Assembly (NCBI GenBank): GCA_023362775.1
Contig: JALMGJ010000005.1
Location: 40,977,463-41,041,462 of the forward strand
DNA length: 64,000 bases
Direction: 5' to 3'
DNA from: Charina bottae
Taxonomy: Eukaryota; Chordata; Lepidosauria; Squamata; Charinaidae
Below, piece after piece: positions 30,040 to 41,625 of the stretch. Each line of letters begins with the position of its first letter. The stretch's first letter is position 1. Both the position numbers and the translations under genes were made by a program. The notes under the pieces were generated by a model, which searched no databases, was not told where the DNA came from, and saw only the letters and a list, made by a program, of their open reading frames with translations.

Positions 30040-33000
30040 TTATTCGTTCAGTTGCTTCCGACTCTTCGTGACTTCATGGACCAGCCCACGCCAGAGCTTC
30101 CTGTCGGCCATCGCCACCCCCAGCTCCCCCAAGGTCGAGTCCGTCACCTCCAGAATACCATCCATCCATCTTGCCCTTGGTCGGCCCCTCTTCCTTTTGC
30201 CTTCCACTTTCCCCAGCATCAGCTTCTTCTCCAGGGTATCCTGTCTTCTCATTATGTGGCCAAAGTACTTCAGTTTTGCCTTTAATATCATTCCCTCAAG
30301 TGAGCAGTCTGGCTTTATTTCCTGGAGGATGGACTGGTTTGATCTTCTTGCAGTCCAAGGCACTCTCAGAATTTTCCTCCAACACCACAGTTCAAAAGCA
30401 TCTATCTTCCTTCGCTCAGCCTTCCTTATGGTCCAGCTCTCACAGCCATAGGTTACTAGAGGGAATACCATTGCTTTAACTATGCGGACCTTTGTTGTCA
30501 GTGTGATGTCTCTGCTCTTAACTATTTTATCAAGATTTGCCATTGCTCTCCTCCCAAGAAGTAGACGTCTTCTGATTTCCTGGCTGCAGTCAGCGTCTGC
30601 AGTAATCTTTGTGCCTAGAAATACAAAGTCTGTCACTGCCTCCACGTTTTCTCCCTCTATTTGCCAGTTATCAATCAAGCTGGTTGCCATAATCTTGGTT
30701 TTTTTGAGGTTTAACTGCAACCCAGCTTTTGCACTTTCTTCTTTCACCTTCGTCATAAGGCTCCTCAGCTCCTCCTCACTTTCAGCCATCAAAGTGGTAT
30801 CATCTGCATATCTAAGATTGTTAATGTTTCTTCCAGCGATTTTAACTCCAGCCTTGGATTCCTCAAGCCCAGCACGTTGCATGATGTGTTCTCCATACAA
30901 GTTGAATAGGTAGGGTGAGAGTATACAGCCCTGCCATACGCCTTTCCCAATCTTAAACCAGTCCGTTGTTCCGTGGTCTGTTCTTACCGTTGCTACTTGG
31001 TCGTTATACAGATTCCTCAGGAGGCAGACAAGGTGAGTTGGTATCCCCATACCACCAAGAACTTCCCACAATTTGTTATGATCCACACAGTCAAAGGCTT
31101 TAAAATAGTCAATAAAACAGAAATAGATGTTTTTCTGAAACTTCCTGGCTTTCTCCATTATCCAGCGCAGAGCTTTCCAAACTTTTCATGTTGGTGACAC
31201 ACTTTTTAGACATGCATCATTTCGCGACACACTCTTACAGCAGGGCACAAGGCAGGCACTAGGACCTGCGCGGAATCCTGGCAGGGCAGGTTTGGAGGCA
31301 GCAGCAGCCACGACACACCCAGACACTGCAGCCGACACACTAACGTGTCCCGACACACAGTTTGGAAAGCTCTGATCCAGCGGATATTGGCAATTTGGTC
31401 TCTAGTTCCTCTGCCTTTTCTAAACCCAGCTTGTACATCTGGCAATTCTCGCTCCATGAATTGCTGGAGTCTACCTTGCAGGATCTTGAGCATTACCTTA
31501 CTGGCATGTGAAATAAGTGCCACTGTTTGATAGTTTGAACATTCTTTAGTGTTTCCCTTTTTTGGTATGGGGATATAAGTTGATTTTTTCCAATCTGATG
31601 GCCATTCTTGTGTTTTCCAAATTTGCTGGCATATGGCATGCATCACCTTGACAGCATCATCTTGCAAGATTTTAAACAGTTCAGCTGGGATACCGTCATC
31701 TCCTGCTGCCTTGTTATTAGCAATGCTGCTTAAGGCCCATTCAACCTCACTCTTCAGGATGTCTGGCTCTAACTCACTGACCACACCATCAAAGCTATCC
31801 CCGATATTATTATCCTTCCTATACAGATCTTCTGTATATTCTTGCCACCTTTTCTTGATCTCTTCTGCTTCTGTTAGGTCCTTGCCATCTTTGTTTTTGA
31901 TCATACCCATTTTTGCCTGGAATTTACCTCCAATGTTTCTAATTTTCTGGAAGAGGTCTCTTGTCCTTCCTATTCTATTGTCTTCTTCCAGTTCTGTGCA
32001 TTGCTTGTTTAAAAATAATTCCTTGTCTCTTCTGGCTAACCTCTGGAATTTTGCATTTAATTGGGCATATCTCCCCCTATCACTGTTGCCTTTTGCTTTC
32101 CTTCTTTCTTGGGCTACTTCCAGTGTCTCAGCAGACAGCCATCTTGCCTTCTTGGTTTTCTTTTTCTTTGGGACGTTTTTTGTTGCTGCCTCCTGAACAA
32201 TGTTACGAACTTCTGTCCATAGTTCTTCCGGGACCCTATCTACTAAATCTAGTCCCTTAAAACTATTCTTCACCTCCACTGCATATTCATTAGGAATATT
32301 AGTGAGCTCATATCTAACTGATCTGTGGGTCTTCCCTATTCTCTTTAGTCTGATTCTAAATTGTGCAATAAGAAGTTCGTGATCTGAACTACAGTCAGCT
32401 CCAGGTCTTGTTTTTACCAACTGTATAGATGTCCGCCACCTTTGGCTACAAAGGATGTAGTCAATCTGATTTCGGTGTCGACCATCTGGTGAAGTCCATG
32501 TATAAAGTCGTCTTTTAGGTTGCTGGAAGAGAGTGTTTGTTATGCACAGTGAATTGTCTTGGCAAAATTCTATCAGCCTATGTCCTGCTTCATTTTGTTC
32601 TCCCAGACCATGCTTGCCTGTAATTCCAGGTGTCGTTTGACTACCCACCTTAGCATTCCAGTCTCCTGTAATGAAAATAACATCTCTTTTTGGCGTATTA
32701 TCCAGTAGGTGCTGCAGATCCTCATAGAACTGATCTACTTCTGCTTCTTCAGCATCTGTGGTTGGGGCATATATTTGGATCACTGTGATGTTAAATGGCT
32801 TACCCTGAATTCAAATTGAGATCATTCTATTGTTTTTTGGATTGTATCCAAGCACTGCTTTAGCCACTTTATTATTAATTATGAAGGCTACTCCATTTCT
32901 TCTGTGGTCCTCTTGTCCACAGTAGTAGATCTGGTGGTCATCTGATGTGAAGTGGCCCATTCCAGTCCATTTCAGTTCACTGACACCCAAAATGTCTATA

Positions 33001-33095
33001 TTTAATCTTGCCACCTCACCAGTAACCATATCCAATTTGCCCTGGCTCACAGATCTTACATTCCAGGTTCCTATGGTGTGTTGACCTTTAGAACA
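30040..33095 (-). pseudogene. BovB polyprotein (endonuclease and reverse transcriptase), interrupted
   Basis: The frame is open from 33095 to a stop at 30042-30040, about 946 codons after discounting the hAT insertion. It has exactly two breaks: an in-frame TGA (32813-32811) and the 207-bp hAT plus its duplication at 31382-31168. Visible endonuclease blocks are FITGDWNAKVGS, RRLYTWTSPDGRHRNQIDYI and SSDHELL. Visible reverse transcriptase blocks are WPSDWKKSTYIPIPKKGN, QAGFRKGRGTRDQIANIRWI, FIDYFKAFDCVDH, QGCILSP and RYADDTTLMAESEEEL with the catalytic YADD intact. The C-terminal YGCESWTIRKAE and WTARRSNQSIL blocks follow. The frame is retained on both sides of the insertion, so decay is slight. 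Confidence 0.93.
31168..31374. mobile_element. hAT-type MITE nested in BovB
   Basis: The ends CAGAGCTTTCCAAAC and GTTTGGAAAGCTCTG are exact inverted repeats. It is flanked by a perfect 8-bp duplication, ATCCAGCG (31160-31167 and 31375-31382). At 207 bp it is the shortest of six copies and holds one copy of the internal unit that is repeated in the 39.5 and 51.3 kb copies. It interrupts the BovB frame between the RDQIANIRWI and EKARKFQKN blocks. Confidence 0.95.
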
Positions 33096-33479
33096 TCAGA
33101 TTCATCGTTCACCACCAGCACCGTCGGGCGCTAGCCGTCCTTTCGGATTTGAGCTAGCTGCGTCATCACATCTGGGGCTAGTTGAACTTATCCTCTGTTC
33201 CTCCCCAGTAGCATTTTGACCATCTTCCAACCTGGGAGTCCCATCTTCCGATGGTATACCGACATATCTCTGGTTGTACTGATCCATTTAGTTTTCACGG
33301 CAAGAATACTGGAGTGGGTTGCCATTACCTTCCCCAGGGATCGTATTTAGTCTGACCTCTCTGCCACGACCTTCCCGTCTTGGGTTTTCCCTTCACGGTT
33401 TAGCTCATGGTGTCGTTGAGGTGCTCAAGCTCCAGCACCACGACAAGGTAACGATCTCCTTTGCTGGAGATGCAGCAAT

Positions 33480-36400
33480 ACCCCCATAATAAAATTAGAT
33501 ATTATTAATTATTTATATTAAATACATTATATTTAATAAATTAAAATTTAAATATCTATTTTAAGTAATATACCTCAGCAAAATCACAATTAAAACTTTC
33601 AATGCTGAGTATGACCTATTTTGAAATGGTCCATATTTTATCATACAGCAAAAGGGATTTTATTCTACAAAATAAGCAATATATGGAGTACTGCTATTGG
33701 TATTACAGTACATACACTCTATCAATAAGTGTATAGTAGAATAAACTTTTTTTCCTCTGACATTTTTGTTTACTAAGTTTTCCTTGAGGGTCCTGCCCCT
33801 GGCTATTTTTATAGAGAAGGGACCCATATTCACCACAAGATCAAGACAGCTTACACACGTATGTACTTCACCCAATCCTGCTGACAACATGGAAAGAAGA
33901 AATGCTGTGTCCTTGTACCAACCTTTGGGTGACCTTTCAGGGACAATCTGGAAGCCATTGGAAAGAATTTCTCATTGTGTTGTCTAGGAGTTTCCAAAGA
34001 ATTAGTCAGCAGGCTGGAATCGGGCTGCTTCCCCCTCCCCACCACTCCTGGAGCTGGACCAGTTTGAGGGAAATGTTGCTAGGGTGACAGCAAGTTGTGA
34101 TGGATGGACTGAACGTGGCTGCAGAGTGGCAGGGCTGCTGGTCAGTTAGCCAGGCCTGTGTTTATAAGAAGGAAGAGGCTGTTTCCTGGAGTGAACATAA
34201 TGCAGCTCTAAAAATGGCAGGGGAAATACATCATGTAAGGGGAGGGCTGCTTGGGAGCTGAAGACTAGAGCAAACCTTCAGGTCAAGGTGCCTCTGACAG
34301 GCCTTCTTAATAGGCTGTTTGCGTGAGAGTTTGCCGCTGTTTCTCCCTGTTTCTGCCTCCCTGATGGCAGCTGAAGGCTGAGCCAGGATTCAGGGAGGGC
34401 CTTTTCTAAATTGCCTCTTTCCAGGGCTGGCTGATTTATTTAGAAGATAAATAACCAATAATGTCTATTGTTTAATGCTTGTTGGTGACAATACCTCCCC
34501 AGTGTATTGGTCTTCTGTCTTATCCCATTGCAAATGGAGAACCTGAGAGCTGATATAGTGGACAGAGTTCAACTGTCAAGGAAACTGTAAGTTGGGTTTT
34601 TCCTTGAAGGGGGCAGACATTGCATTGCCCCGCTCTTCTCCTCCTCTGTCTCTACCAAGGCCGAGCCTGCTCAGTAGGCAAGAACAGCAACTGCTCTGCA
34701 TCTTATAGCGCTGCATTATATCAAGTATCTTTCCACACACTCTTAATTATGAAAGCACGGAGCAAACATAAACCACTGTTATCTGAGACCACAAAACAAC
34801 TAATTAATTCACCATTTCCTTCCTAAATCTGAATACTATAAAGATTTCTAAGAACTGGTTCTGGTAGATCCTTTGAGGGCACCCTTGGACTTCAGCTAGA
34901 GCAGCTAACAATAAGTTTACCATCCCAGAATAAACTGACTTCAGTTAAACCCCATCCCATTTCATAGAGGAATTGATCTCTTGGCAAGTTTGGAGATTTG
35001 GGGGCATTTCAGGAAACACATTAAGGGCTACTGTGGGAGACTCCCATAACACAAAATATTATTTTTCCCCGTTACTACACCATTGCTGTAATTTATAAAG
35101 CAAGCCGCTGCAATGAGATTAAATTGTCCCAGGAGATGCCCCACTTCTGGCTTGAGGCTGGATTTCCTTTTTTGCTTTCCCTATTCTGTCTGGAATTCTT
35201 TGTACAGTATTAGCATGGTTAATTTGTTGCCTTAGAGCATAGTTTACTTACTTGTTTCCCTAATAGAGCCTCTGTAATTCATAGTTCTACAATGCAAATG
35301 TTTTTGCTATAAATTAATGGTCTCAATCCTTAAACATTTTGCTGGTGCTCAATGTATCTTTTACATTTATTAACTTGCTTTCTCCAATCATTCTGCTGCA
35401 AGCTGCATTTTATGCTGTTTGGCATCTACGTTTAGAGAACTGAATGAAGCTAGAATTTCTGCTGAGATTTTGTTTTTGTTTGGGTTGGGAATGGCGAGGA
35501 GGAAGGAGTGCAATTACCTGGCTCTGCACATCTGCTAGAGCTTCATTGCCCTAACTCCATCCTCCACCTCCTCCTCCAAGTGAAAGGAGATTCTACTAGC
35601 TGGTTAAAAGGCACTCAGAGCAGTTTCTCAAGTCTGTAGGTAGAATCCAAGTGATGTCTTCTCTCCCTCCAGCCACTTTACTCCAGCCTTTTAAGGAGGA
35701 AAGTTTTATGGGGCCTGACCAAGTGCTTCACTTTACTCTGCATCTTTGTGTCAGTTTTACTATTAACTGTAAGCTGCACATCCAGATTTTGACTTATCTT
35801 AAAATAATATATCTGCTTCCTCCTCCACTTCCCCAAAGGGGTTTGCAGTAATAATACAACTACTGTATATTCAAGCACAGAATATATAAAACAGAATCAA
35901 GCCCAGCAAATAGTTATCAGGAAGCACTACTGTAATATCATTAAGACTAATGTTCATTCACTGAACTTATAGAATTTTCTTTAAGAGGAAGTGCAGTATA
36001 TAACTACAGTACTACTGTTACTGATAATTGTACCTGCTGAATAGCCTAATTCTATGCATATCTAATTGGATGTCCCAACTTTGTTTAGTTGGACTTATTT
36101 CCAAAAAAAGGAAGCATAGGATTGTAGTCCTGAATTTAGGATATCCACCCTGCTCCCTAAATTGTCTTGTGGCTCATCTTGCGATTTTCTGTAACTAAGT
36201 GGGATGAGAAATCACTATGCTATTCCACTGTGAGTTTAGCGTACAAGATCCTATCTGAATTTCCATTGATTGGCTGTAAATTTCCAAGCAAGCATCTTCC
36301 TCCCTCCCTCCCTCTCTCTCTCTCAAGATTTCTGCTGTTAGTGTAGCACCATTAGAAAGACAGTCATCTGGGTATCAAATTCAACCTCATGTCACAATGC

Positions 36401-36560
36401 CTTGTTTGGCAGAATTGACTCAATCATAGACTAAGTACCATAATATTTGAGCAAGGATCATCTTGATTTGCTTAGTACAATTGTATGGTTTTATTCCTGA
36501 ATGTTTTTCTAACACTATATTTTAGAACAGTTTACAGAGAAGCCGCATTAAAAGATAATT
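33480..36560. other. intergenic sequence, nothing recognised
   Basis: An AT-rich start (33,480-33,780) is followed by about 2.7 kb without recognisable repeats, the longest repeat-free stretch between the two genes. I see no coding homology. It would be a reasonable place to look for conserved noncoding sequence. Confidence 0.45.
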
Positions 36561-36573
36561 ACTTTACTGATAG

Positions 36574-36803
36574 AGAGCCAGTTTGTTGTAGTGGTTAAGG
36601 CACCAGGCTAGAAACTGGGAGACTGTGAGTTCTAGTCCCGCCTTAGGCACAAAGCCAGCAGGGTGACCTTGGGCCAGTCACTCTCTCTCAGTCCTAGGAA
36701 GAAGGCAATGGCAAAGCACTTCTGAAAATCTTGCCAAGAAAACTGCAGGGACTTGTCCAGGCAGTCTCTGAGAATCGGACACAATTGAATGGATTAAAAA
36801 AAA
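36574..36803 (+). mobile_element. Sauria-type SINE, full length, BovB-like tail
   Basis: Head, core and tail are complete. The tail ends GAGAATCGGACACAATTGAA then a poly-A run, similar to the 3' end of the BovB copy at 30.03 kb. A perfect 13-bp target duplication, ACTTTACTGATAG (36561-36573 and 36804-36816), brackets it. The shared tail fits mobilisation by BovB machinery. Confidence 0.9.
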
Positions 36804-36816
36804 ACTTTACTGATAG

Positions 36817-37322
36817 TGGCCATTCATAAAATTGAGCAATTAATATTTTTTAAATGGTTTGTAAACTGTCACTATCAATAAAGTAATTATCATTGTCACT
36901 ATCTTTTATTTCTAAATTCACTATTTATCATCTCTGCTTCCTACCAAGGGTGTGTGTGTGTGTATGTGAGTACGTACGTGTACATCTGACCTCATCTCAG
37001 AATATGCTCCGTGCATCCGATAATGTGATTGTAATCCACAATTGTGCATTCCAGAATTTGTGTTAAGCTTTTAAGCTACCTTTGTTATTTTAAAACATTT
37101 ATCAATATAGTGATTCCACCTTCTTGAGATTCCAACCTAGACATAGTATTCAACTGTTTTGTTAGTAATGGAATTTACTACTACTGTGGGTCACTCTAAA
37201 TATTCTGTATCAGAGGTGTAATGTTCTCCCTGCCCCCAAATCTGTCAACATCATCTTACTACTCATAGGGCTACCTACTCCTACCATGAGTCTTTCACTG
37301 ATGTGGACTTCTGGACAGTTCC
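36817..37322. other. intergenic sequence, nothing recognised
   Basis: A short (TG)n-type run lies at about 36,950-36,970. Otherwise no gene or transposon is recognised. Confidence 0.45.
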
Positions 37323-37330
37323 CTTATATC

Positions 37331-37640
37331 TAGGCTGACCATACGGCCCGTTTTGAATGGGACAGTCCCGTTTTTTTACCTTTTTTGGACCGTACTGTCT
37401 TTTTCTTTAAAAACTCAATTTCGTCCCGTTTTTGAAGGGATGGAATGTGTGCGCGCACGTGCCTGTGTGCGTGCCTGCACGTGCGCCTGTGTGCGTGCCT
37501 GTGCGCACGTGCGTGTGCCAGCATGCGTGCCGGCGTGCATGCCTGCGTGTGTGCTGGCGTGCGTGCATGCCGGTGTGCTGGCGCATGCACGTGCGCACAT
37601 TAGGGTCCCATTTCCGTCTCAGGGAAATATGGTCAGCCTG
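37331..37640. mobile_element. hAT-type MITE with purine-pyrimidine alternating core
   Basis: The ends TAGGCTGACCATA and TATGGTCAGCCTG are inverted repeats, and an exact 8-bp duplication, CTTATATC, flanks it (37323-37330 and 37641-37648). From about 37,446 to 37,600 the interior is almost strictly alternating purine-pyrimidine, built from GTGCGTGC-like units. Confidence 0.88.
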
Positions 37641-37648
37641 CTTATATC

Positions 37649-38820
37649 AACTTATCTTTGAATCCAGATCCACAGTTCCCACTATCCCATTTTAACAAAA
37701 ATAGAGATGCAATGAACAAAAGACCATATTGCAAATGGGAAATGTTTGCACACTCCAGGCATTCTGACCAGGATTATTTTATTTAGCTAGTGTAACCTCT
37801 GTTATTCCATTTCCCCTGCTAAAGTCTCAGATTCTTAGCAGTTTTGGAGACCTTCTGCACTTCCTACTGTCCTGTCAGAAGCTAACTTAAAGATGTGGTC
37901 TCCTTTGAATCAAGTCTGAGTCCTGGTGACTCCATATCCACATCCATGTTGTTTTCTTGGCAACAGTATGTGCTATACTGACAGAGGGAATTACTATGAC
38001 AGTTAGCAGCACACAGGTTTTTCCCTGTAAGTTGCTTTGGTTGCCAATGAAAATAGATGTGCTTCTTCCCCCCCCCCCCATGGTAAATATTACTAGCCTG
38101 CACTGCAGATGTTCCCCAGGAACATGGTAGATATCAGTGAACAAAATTTAGTAGTAAGAGTGGGGCATGACTCTGCTTGTCTGGGATGATAGCCTGGAGG
38201 TTGCTCTCCTGTGGTGGAATGAGATGTTGGGCTTGCTCACATTCTCCTGTCAATCTCTGCCAGTGATTGGCCCAAAGCAGCCTCTTGTTTCAGTAGACAA
38301 AGGGAAGACATGGGTGTTTCCTTCACAAGGATGAGGCATGCTGAGTGAAGCTCTAGGTATGAGACTGAGTCACTTGACTGATGTAGGTGCAGGCGCTGTA
38401 GTAGAGCCTCAGCTCCACCTGCAAGAGAGGCTTTTGAAAGTGGATCCCATAGCAGTTAGGTTGAACTGTAAAGTTAACTGGATAGACATAGAGTTTTGCC
38501 TGCTGATGGTACACTAATAGCCTTTCCCTGCCTCTTGAAGTTGCAACAGCCATACTAATCCTGGCAGAGCTTCTCTGATGATGCTCCTAAAACGTTTTCC
38601 TTTCCCAGTATTTTTTCTGGAGTAGAATATGATGTAGAAACAACCTATCTCTGTTGCTGTAATCAGAATAATCTGCTTCTTTTCATGAACTTTTGCTGAG
38701 AATATAGTTTGCATTAATTTGTATGGAGGGGTTAAATAGTAAAATTTATGTCACTGGAAATAGTGTCAGGTTTGTTGTCTGTAAAGGCAAGCTTCCAACT
38801 GGATTGGTTTTAAACAAATG
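37649..38820. other. intergenic sequence, nothing recognised
   Basis: A run of ten C residues occurs near 38,069. No gene or transposon is recognised. Confidence 0.45.
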
Positions 38821-38823
38821 TAT

Positions 38824-38855
<32 letters not shown>

Positions 38856-38873
38856 GCAAAAAAAAAAAAAAAT
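38821..38873. repeat. (ATC)n(AGC)n then poly-A
   Basis: A compound low-complexity tract: a few ATC units, about eight AGC units, then about fifteen A residues. Confidence 0.93.
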
Positions 38874-38904
38874 GGAAAAAGGAAAAAGAAAGACTTTTCT
38901 GCCA

Positions 38905-39243
38905 TGCCCCCCCCCCCGCCCCATGGAACATCATTCCCCCGGAAGTGAGGCTGGCCCCAACCCTGCTGGCCTTCTGGAAGACCCTCAAAACATGGTTTTG
39001 CCAACAAGTTTGGGGATCCCATGATAGAGTGGAGCCTGTTAGGTGGCTGTATGATAGTTAACCAGATTCACTCTTTGTATCCTTTGCTGCCATTCTGTCT
39101 TTTATCCTTTTTTTTAACCTTATTTTTATTTTAATTTAAACTGCGGTTTTTAATGGTTTTTTATGTACTTTGTTTTATTATGTGTGCCATCCAGAGTCAC
39201 TATGTGAAATGGGCGGCTATACAAATGTGATAAATAAATAAAC
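38905..39243 (+). mobile_element. L2/CR1-like LINE 3' end
   Basis: A plus-strand frame contains LAPTLLAFWKTLKTWFCQQ, resembling the C-terminal end of L2/CR1-type LINE proteins in squamates. An AT-rich 3'UTR follows, ending near GGGCGGCTATACAAATGTGA and an AATAAATAAA tail. The element is 5'-truncated. Confidence 0.7.
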
Positions 39244-39518
39244 AGTCACAAAGCAACAAAACATGTTTTTAATATTCTGATTAGATTAAGGGATCTCATA
39301 TCAGTTTTTCCTTATGCTTAGGCCACATCTGCATTTTCTGTCTGCCCCATTGCCAATAGAGGCCACCCATGAGGGGAGGAACAGATGACATTGCACTCTA
39401 CCCTCTGACCATGGCCTGTTTTCCATTCTGGGCCATCTTCCACTCTGATTGGCTACTGTGTGCTGGAGTGGGAATGCCCCTCCTATCCAAGGGGAATGAA
39501 TCCTCCCATCCTGTAGGA

Positions 39519-39808
39519 CGTAGCTTTCCAAACTGTGTGTCGGGACACATTCGTGTGACGGCTGCAGTGTCTGGGTGTGTCGCGGCTGCTGCTGCCTCCG
39601 AGCCCTGCCAAGATTCTGTGCAGGTCCTAGTGCCTGCCTTGTGCCTTGCTGCCTCCAAACCTGCTGTGATTCCGTGCAGGTCCTAGTGCCTGCCTTGTGC
39701 CCTGCTGTAAGAGTGTGTCGCGAAATGATGCCCTGCTGTAAGAGTGTGTTGCGAAATGATGCATGTCTAAAAAGTGTGTCACCAACATGAAAAGTTTGGA
39801 AAGCTCTG
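39519..39808. mobile_element. hAT-type MITE, CAGAGCTTTCC family, VNTR class
   Basis: The right end GTTTGGAAAGCTCTG is intact and the left end is mutated (CGTAGCTTTCCAAAC). The 8-bp duplication CTGTAGGA is exact (39511-39518 and 39809-39816). The interior holds two copies of a roughly 60-bp unit containing GCAGGTCCTAGTGCCTGCC. It also has a shorter tandem duplication ending in GAGTGTGTCGCGAAATGATG. Confidence 0.92.
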
Positions 39809-39911
39809 CTGTAGGACCATTTCGTCCTGGAGTGCTGGGTTGCCAGGTGGAGGAAGGGGTTGAAAATTGGAAAGGGATAATTTAAGCTGGCTTCATTTCC
39901 AACCCATTAAT

Positions 39912-39982
39912 GCATGCTGGCTGGGGATTTCTGGGAGCTGAAGTCCACACATCTTAAAGTTGCTGAGGTTGAGAAATACTGT
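39912..39982. mobile_element. half-length hAT MITE (solo arm)
   Basis: The sequence from CATGCTGGCTGGGGATTTC to GGTTGAGAAATACTG corresponds to one arm of the MITE seen as a palindrome at 19.45 kb. The flanks CATTAATG and TATCAATG match at six of eight positions and could be a decayed 8-bp duplication. Confidence 0.65.
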
Positions 39983-39985
39983 ATC

Positions 39986-41256
39986 AATGCATGGAAGACA
40001 AGCAATAGAAGACTGCTACAAGAGGATGGGAAATGGAAGAAAATAACATTAGAAAAAAATACACTGTTCAACTATAGATAAGTTCCAGGTAGACTTAGAC
40101 AGATTTAATAAACTTGGTGCAAGATTCCTTAAGTGCAAGGTTCAAATTACATGTGCTGTACAAAATCCTAGGTAAAAAGGCCTCCACTCTATCTCTGTCT
40201 CTATATGCTGTATTTCTGGAGAGGGATACAATTGTGAGATAGGATTAACCTATAAGATGGACATAATAGCTACCCTTAATGGGGGATGGTGGTGGTGGGT
40301 TTAAAAAGCTCAGTTCAAGGTTTGTCAGTCTTCAGATAGGCAGAAAACCTATAATGAATATGGGATAATCATATGAATGAGACAGGCTCAAGTTGTCCTT
40401 AGCTGTACTGCTATTAAGGTAGTATTTTCCCCCTTCTTCCAGCATCATTCAAGGGCAGCTCAAGGCTTAAAATCACACACAAAACTTGTATAAGGATTGT
40501 ATTCTTAAAACTGGAGAATTGTGGAAGAATCATGTTTTACCTTTGTTGTTCCATTAAACCCCATATGTGTAATGTTAAGGGAAAAGTTGGCTAATTATTC
40601 AGAGCTACCTTTATGCTCCGTGAAAGATATGTGCTATTGGAAATGTAATTCTGTTATATTTACCACCAACCAATAAATCATCTTTGGAGCCAATGCAGGC
40701 CGTAGAGCAGACAGAACTTGGAGCTGGGGTGTATCTTCAGTATGAACTGGGCCTTGTCCCAGACATCTGGTGGGTCCCCTTTCCTCACTAATCTTGACAG
40801 TATCTCCCAAACAGTCACCACTTGTTTTCTTTGGCCAGGCATCTTATTTACAGTCCCCATCCTGCTTATGGTTCATGGTTTCATTTTTCTCTTGATGTTT
40901 ACAGAGATCCTTCCCAAATATTTGTGACGTGATTTTATTAGGGGACACAAAGAAAATTCAAACAGTCACCATCTGGCTCACCATCTCCCACAACTATCAG
41001 CCTTGTAGAACATGCTTGAATCTTGGTCTGATAGGGATTTGGCTTCTACTTACTTTCTGTTAAGATTCATATGGTTGCATACTGGCCATTTCATTCAGAA
41101 AAATTTCTAGGAGGAAGATTTTGGAATTTAGTTTCCTTTGAACAAGAGAATTAGGTGGGATTTACAGCATCATATGTAATATTTTCTTTACTTTCAAATA
41201 TTCAGACAGAACATAAGCAGAAGCAAAAACATACGTTCATAAAACAACAGAATTCT
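39986..41256. other. intergenic sequence, nothing recognised
   Basis: No gene, RNA gene or transposon is recognised in this interval. Confidence 0.4.
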
Positions 41257-41274
41257 CTATATACTGTATGGATA

Positions 41275-41607
41275 AAGGTAAAGGTCTCCCCCGCACAGTC
41301 GTGCAGTCGTGTCCGACTCTAGGGGCCGGTGCTCATCTCCGTTTGTTAGCTGAAGAGCCAGCGTTGTCCGAAGACGCTTCCGCGGTCATGTGGCTGGCAT
41401 GACGCACGCAGAACACTGTTACCTACCCACCGAAGTGGTACCTATTCATCTACTTGCATTTGCATGCTTTTGAATTGCTAGGTTGGCAAGAGCTGGGGCA
41501 AGTGCGGGAGCTCACTCCGTCACACAGGGCTAGGGATTCGAACCTCCGAACTTGCGATCTTCCCGATCGACAAGCCTGGCGTCTTACCCACTGAGACTCC
41601 ACGCCTC
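41275..41607 (-). mobile_element. full-length tRNA-derived SINE with TTACCTTT tail
   Basis: Read on the minus strand, the element starts GGCGTGGAGTCTCAGTGGGT, a tRNA-like A-box region. It carries a consensus RNA polymerase III B box, GGTTCGAATCC, and ends with ACCTTTACCTTT. An 18-bp target duplication, CTATATACTGTATGGATA, is exact on both sides (41257-41274 and 41608-41625). This is the most complete member of the family; fragments occur at 13.2 and 29.2 kb. The perfect duplication suggests a fairly recent insertion. Confidence 0.9.
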
Positions 41608-41625
41608 CTATATACTGTATGGATA

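Larger units (their letters stand above)
30030..33471 (-). mobile_element. BovB (RTE-clade) LINE, full length
   Basis: The element runs on the minus strand from 33471 to a (CAA)n-type 3' end at 30030. It is flanked by an 8-bp direct repeat, GCAGCAAT (30022-30029 and 33472-33479). Subtracting the nested 207-bp hAT element and its 8-bp duplication leaves about 3,227 bp, close to the usual length of an intact BovB. BovB retrotransposes by target-primed reverse transcription with its own apurinic-type endonuclease and reverse transcriptase. In squamates it is thought to mobilise SINEs with related tails. A short 61-codon frame (33287-33102) precedes the main one. Confidence 0.93.

Noticed and set aside
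37330..37695. Cysteine/histidine repeat proteins at 37.4-37.6 kb
   Set aside because: They are translations of the alternating purine-pyrimidine core of a MITE in several frames at once.
41275..41607. Possible tRNA gene because of a perfect B box GGTTCGAATCC
   Set aside because: The region does not fold into a full tRNA, has a long non-tRNA body and an 18-bp target duplication. It is a SINE.
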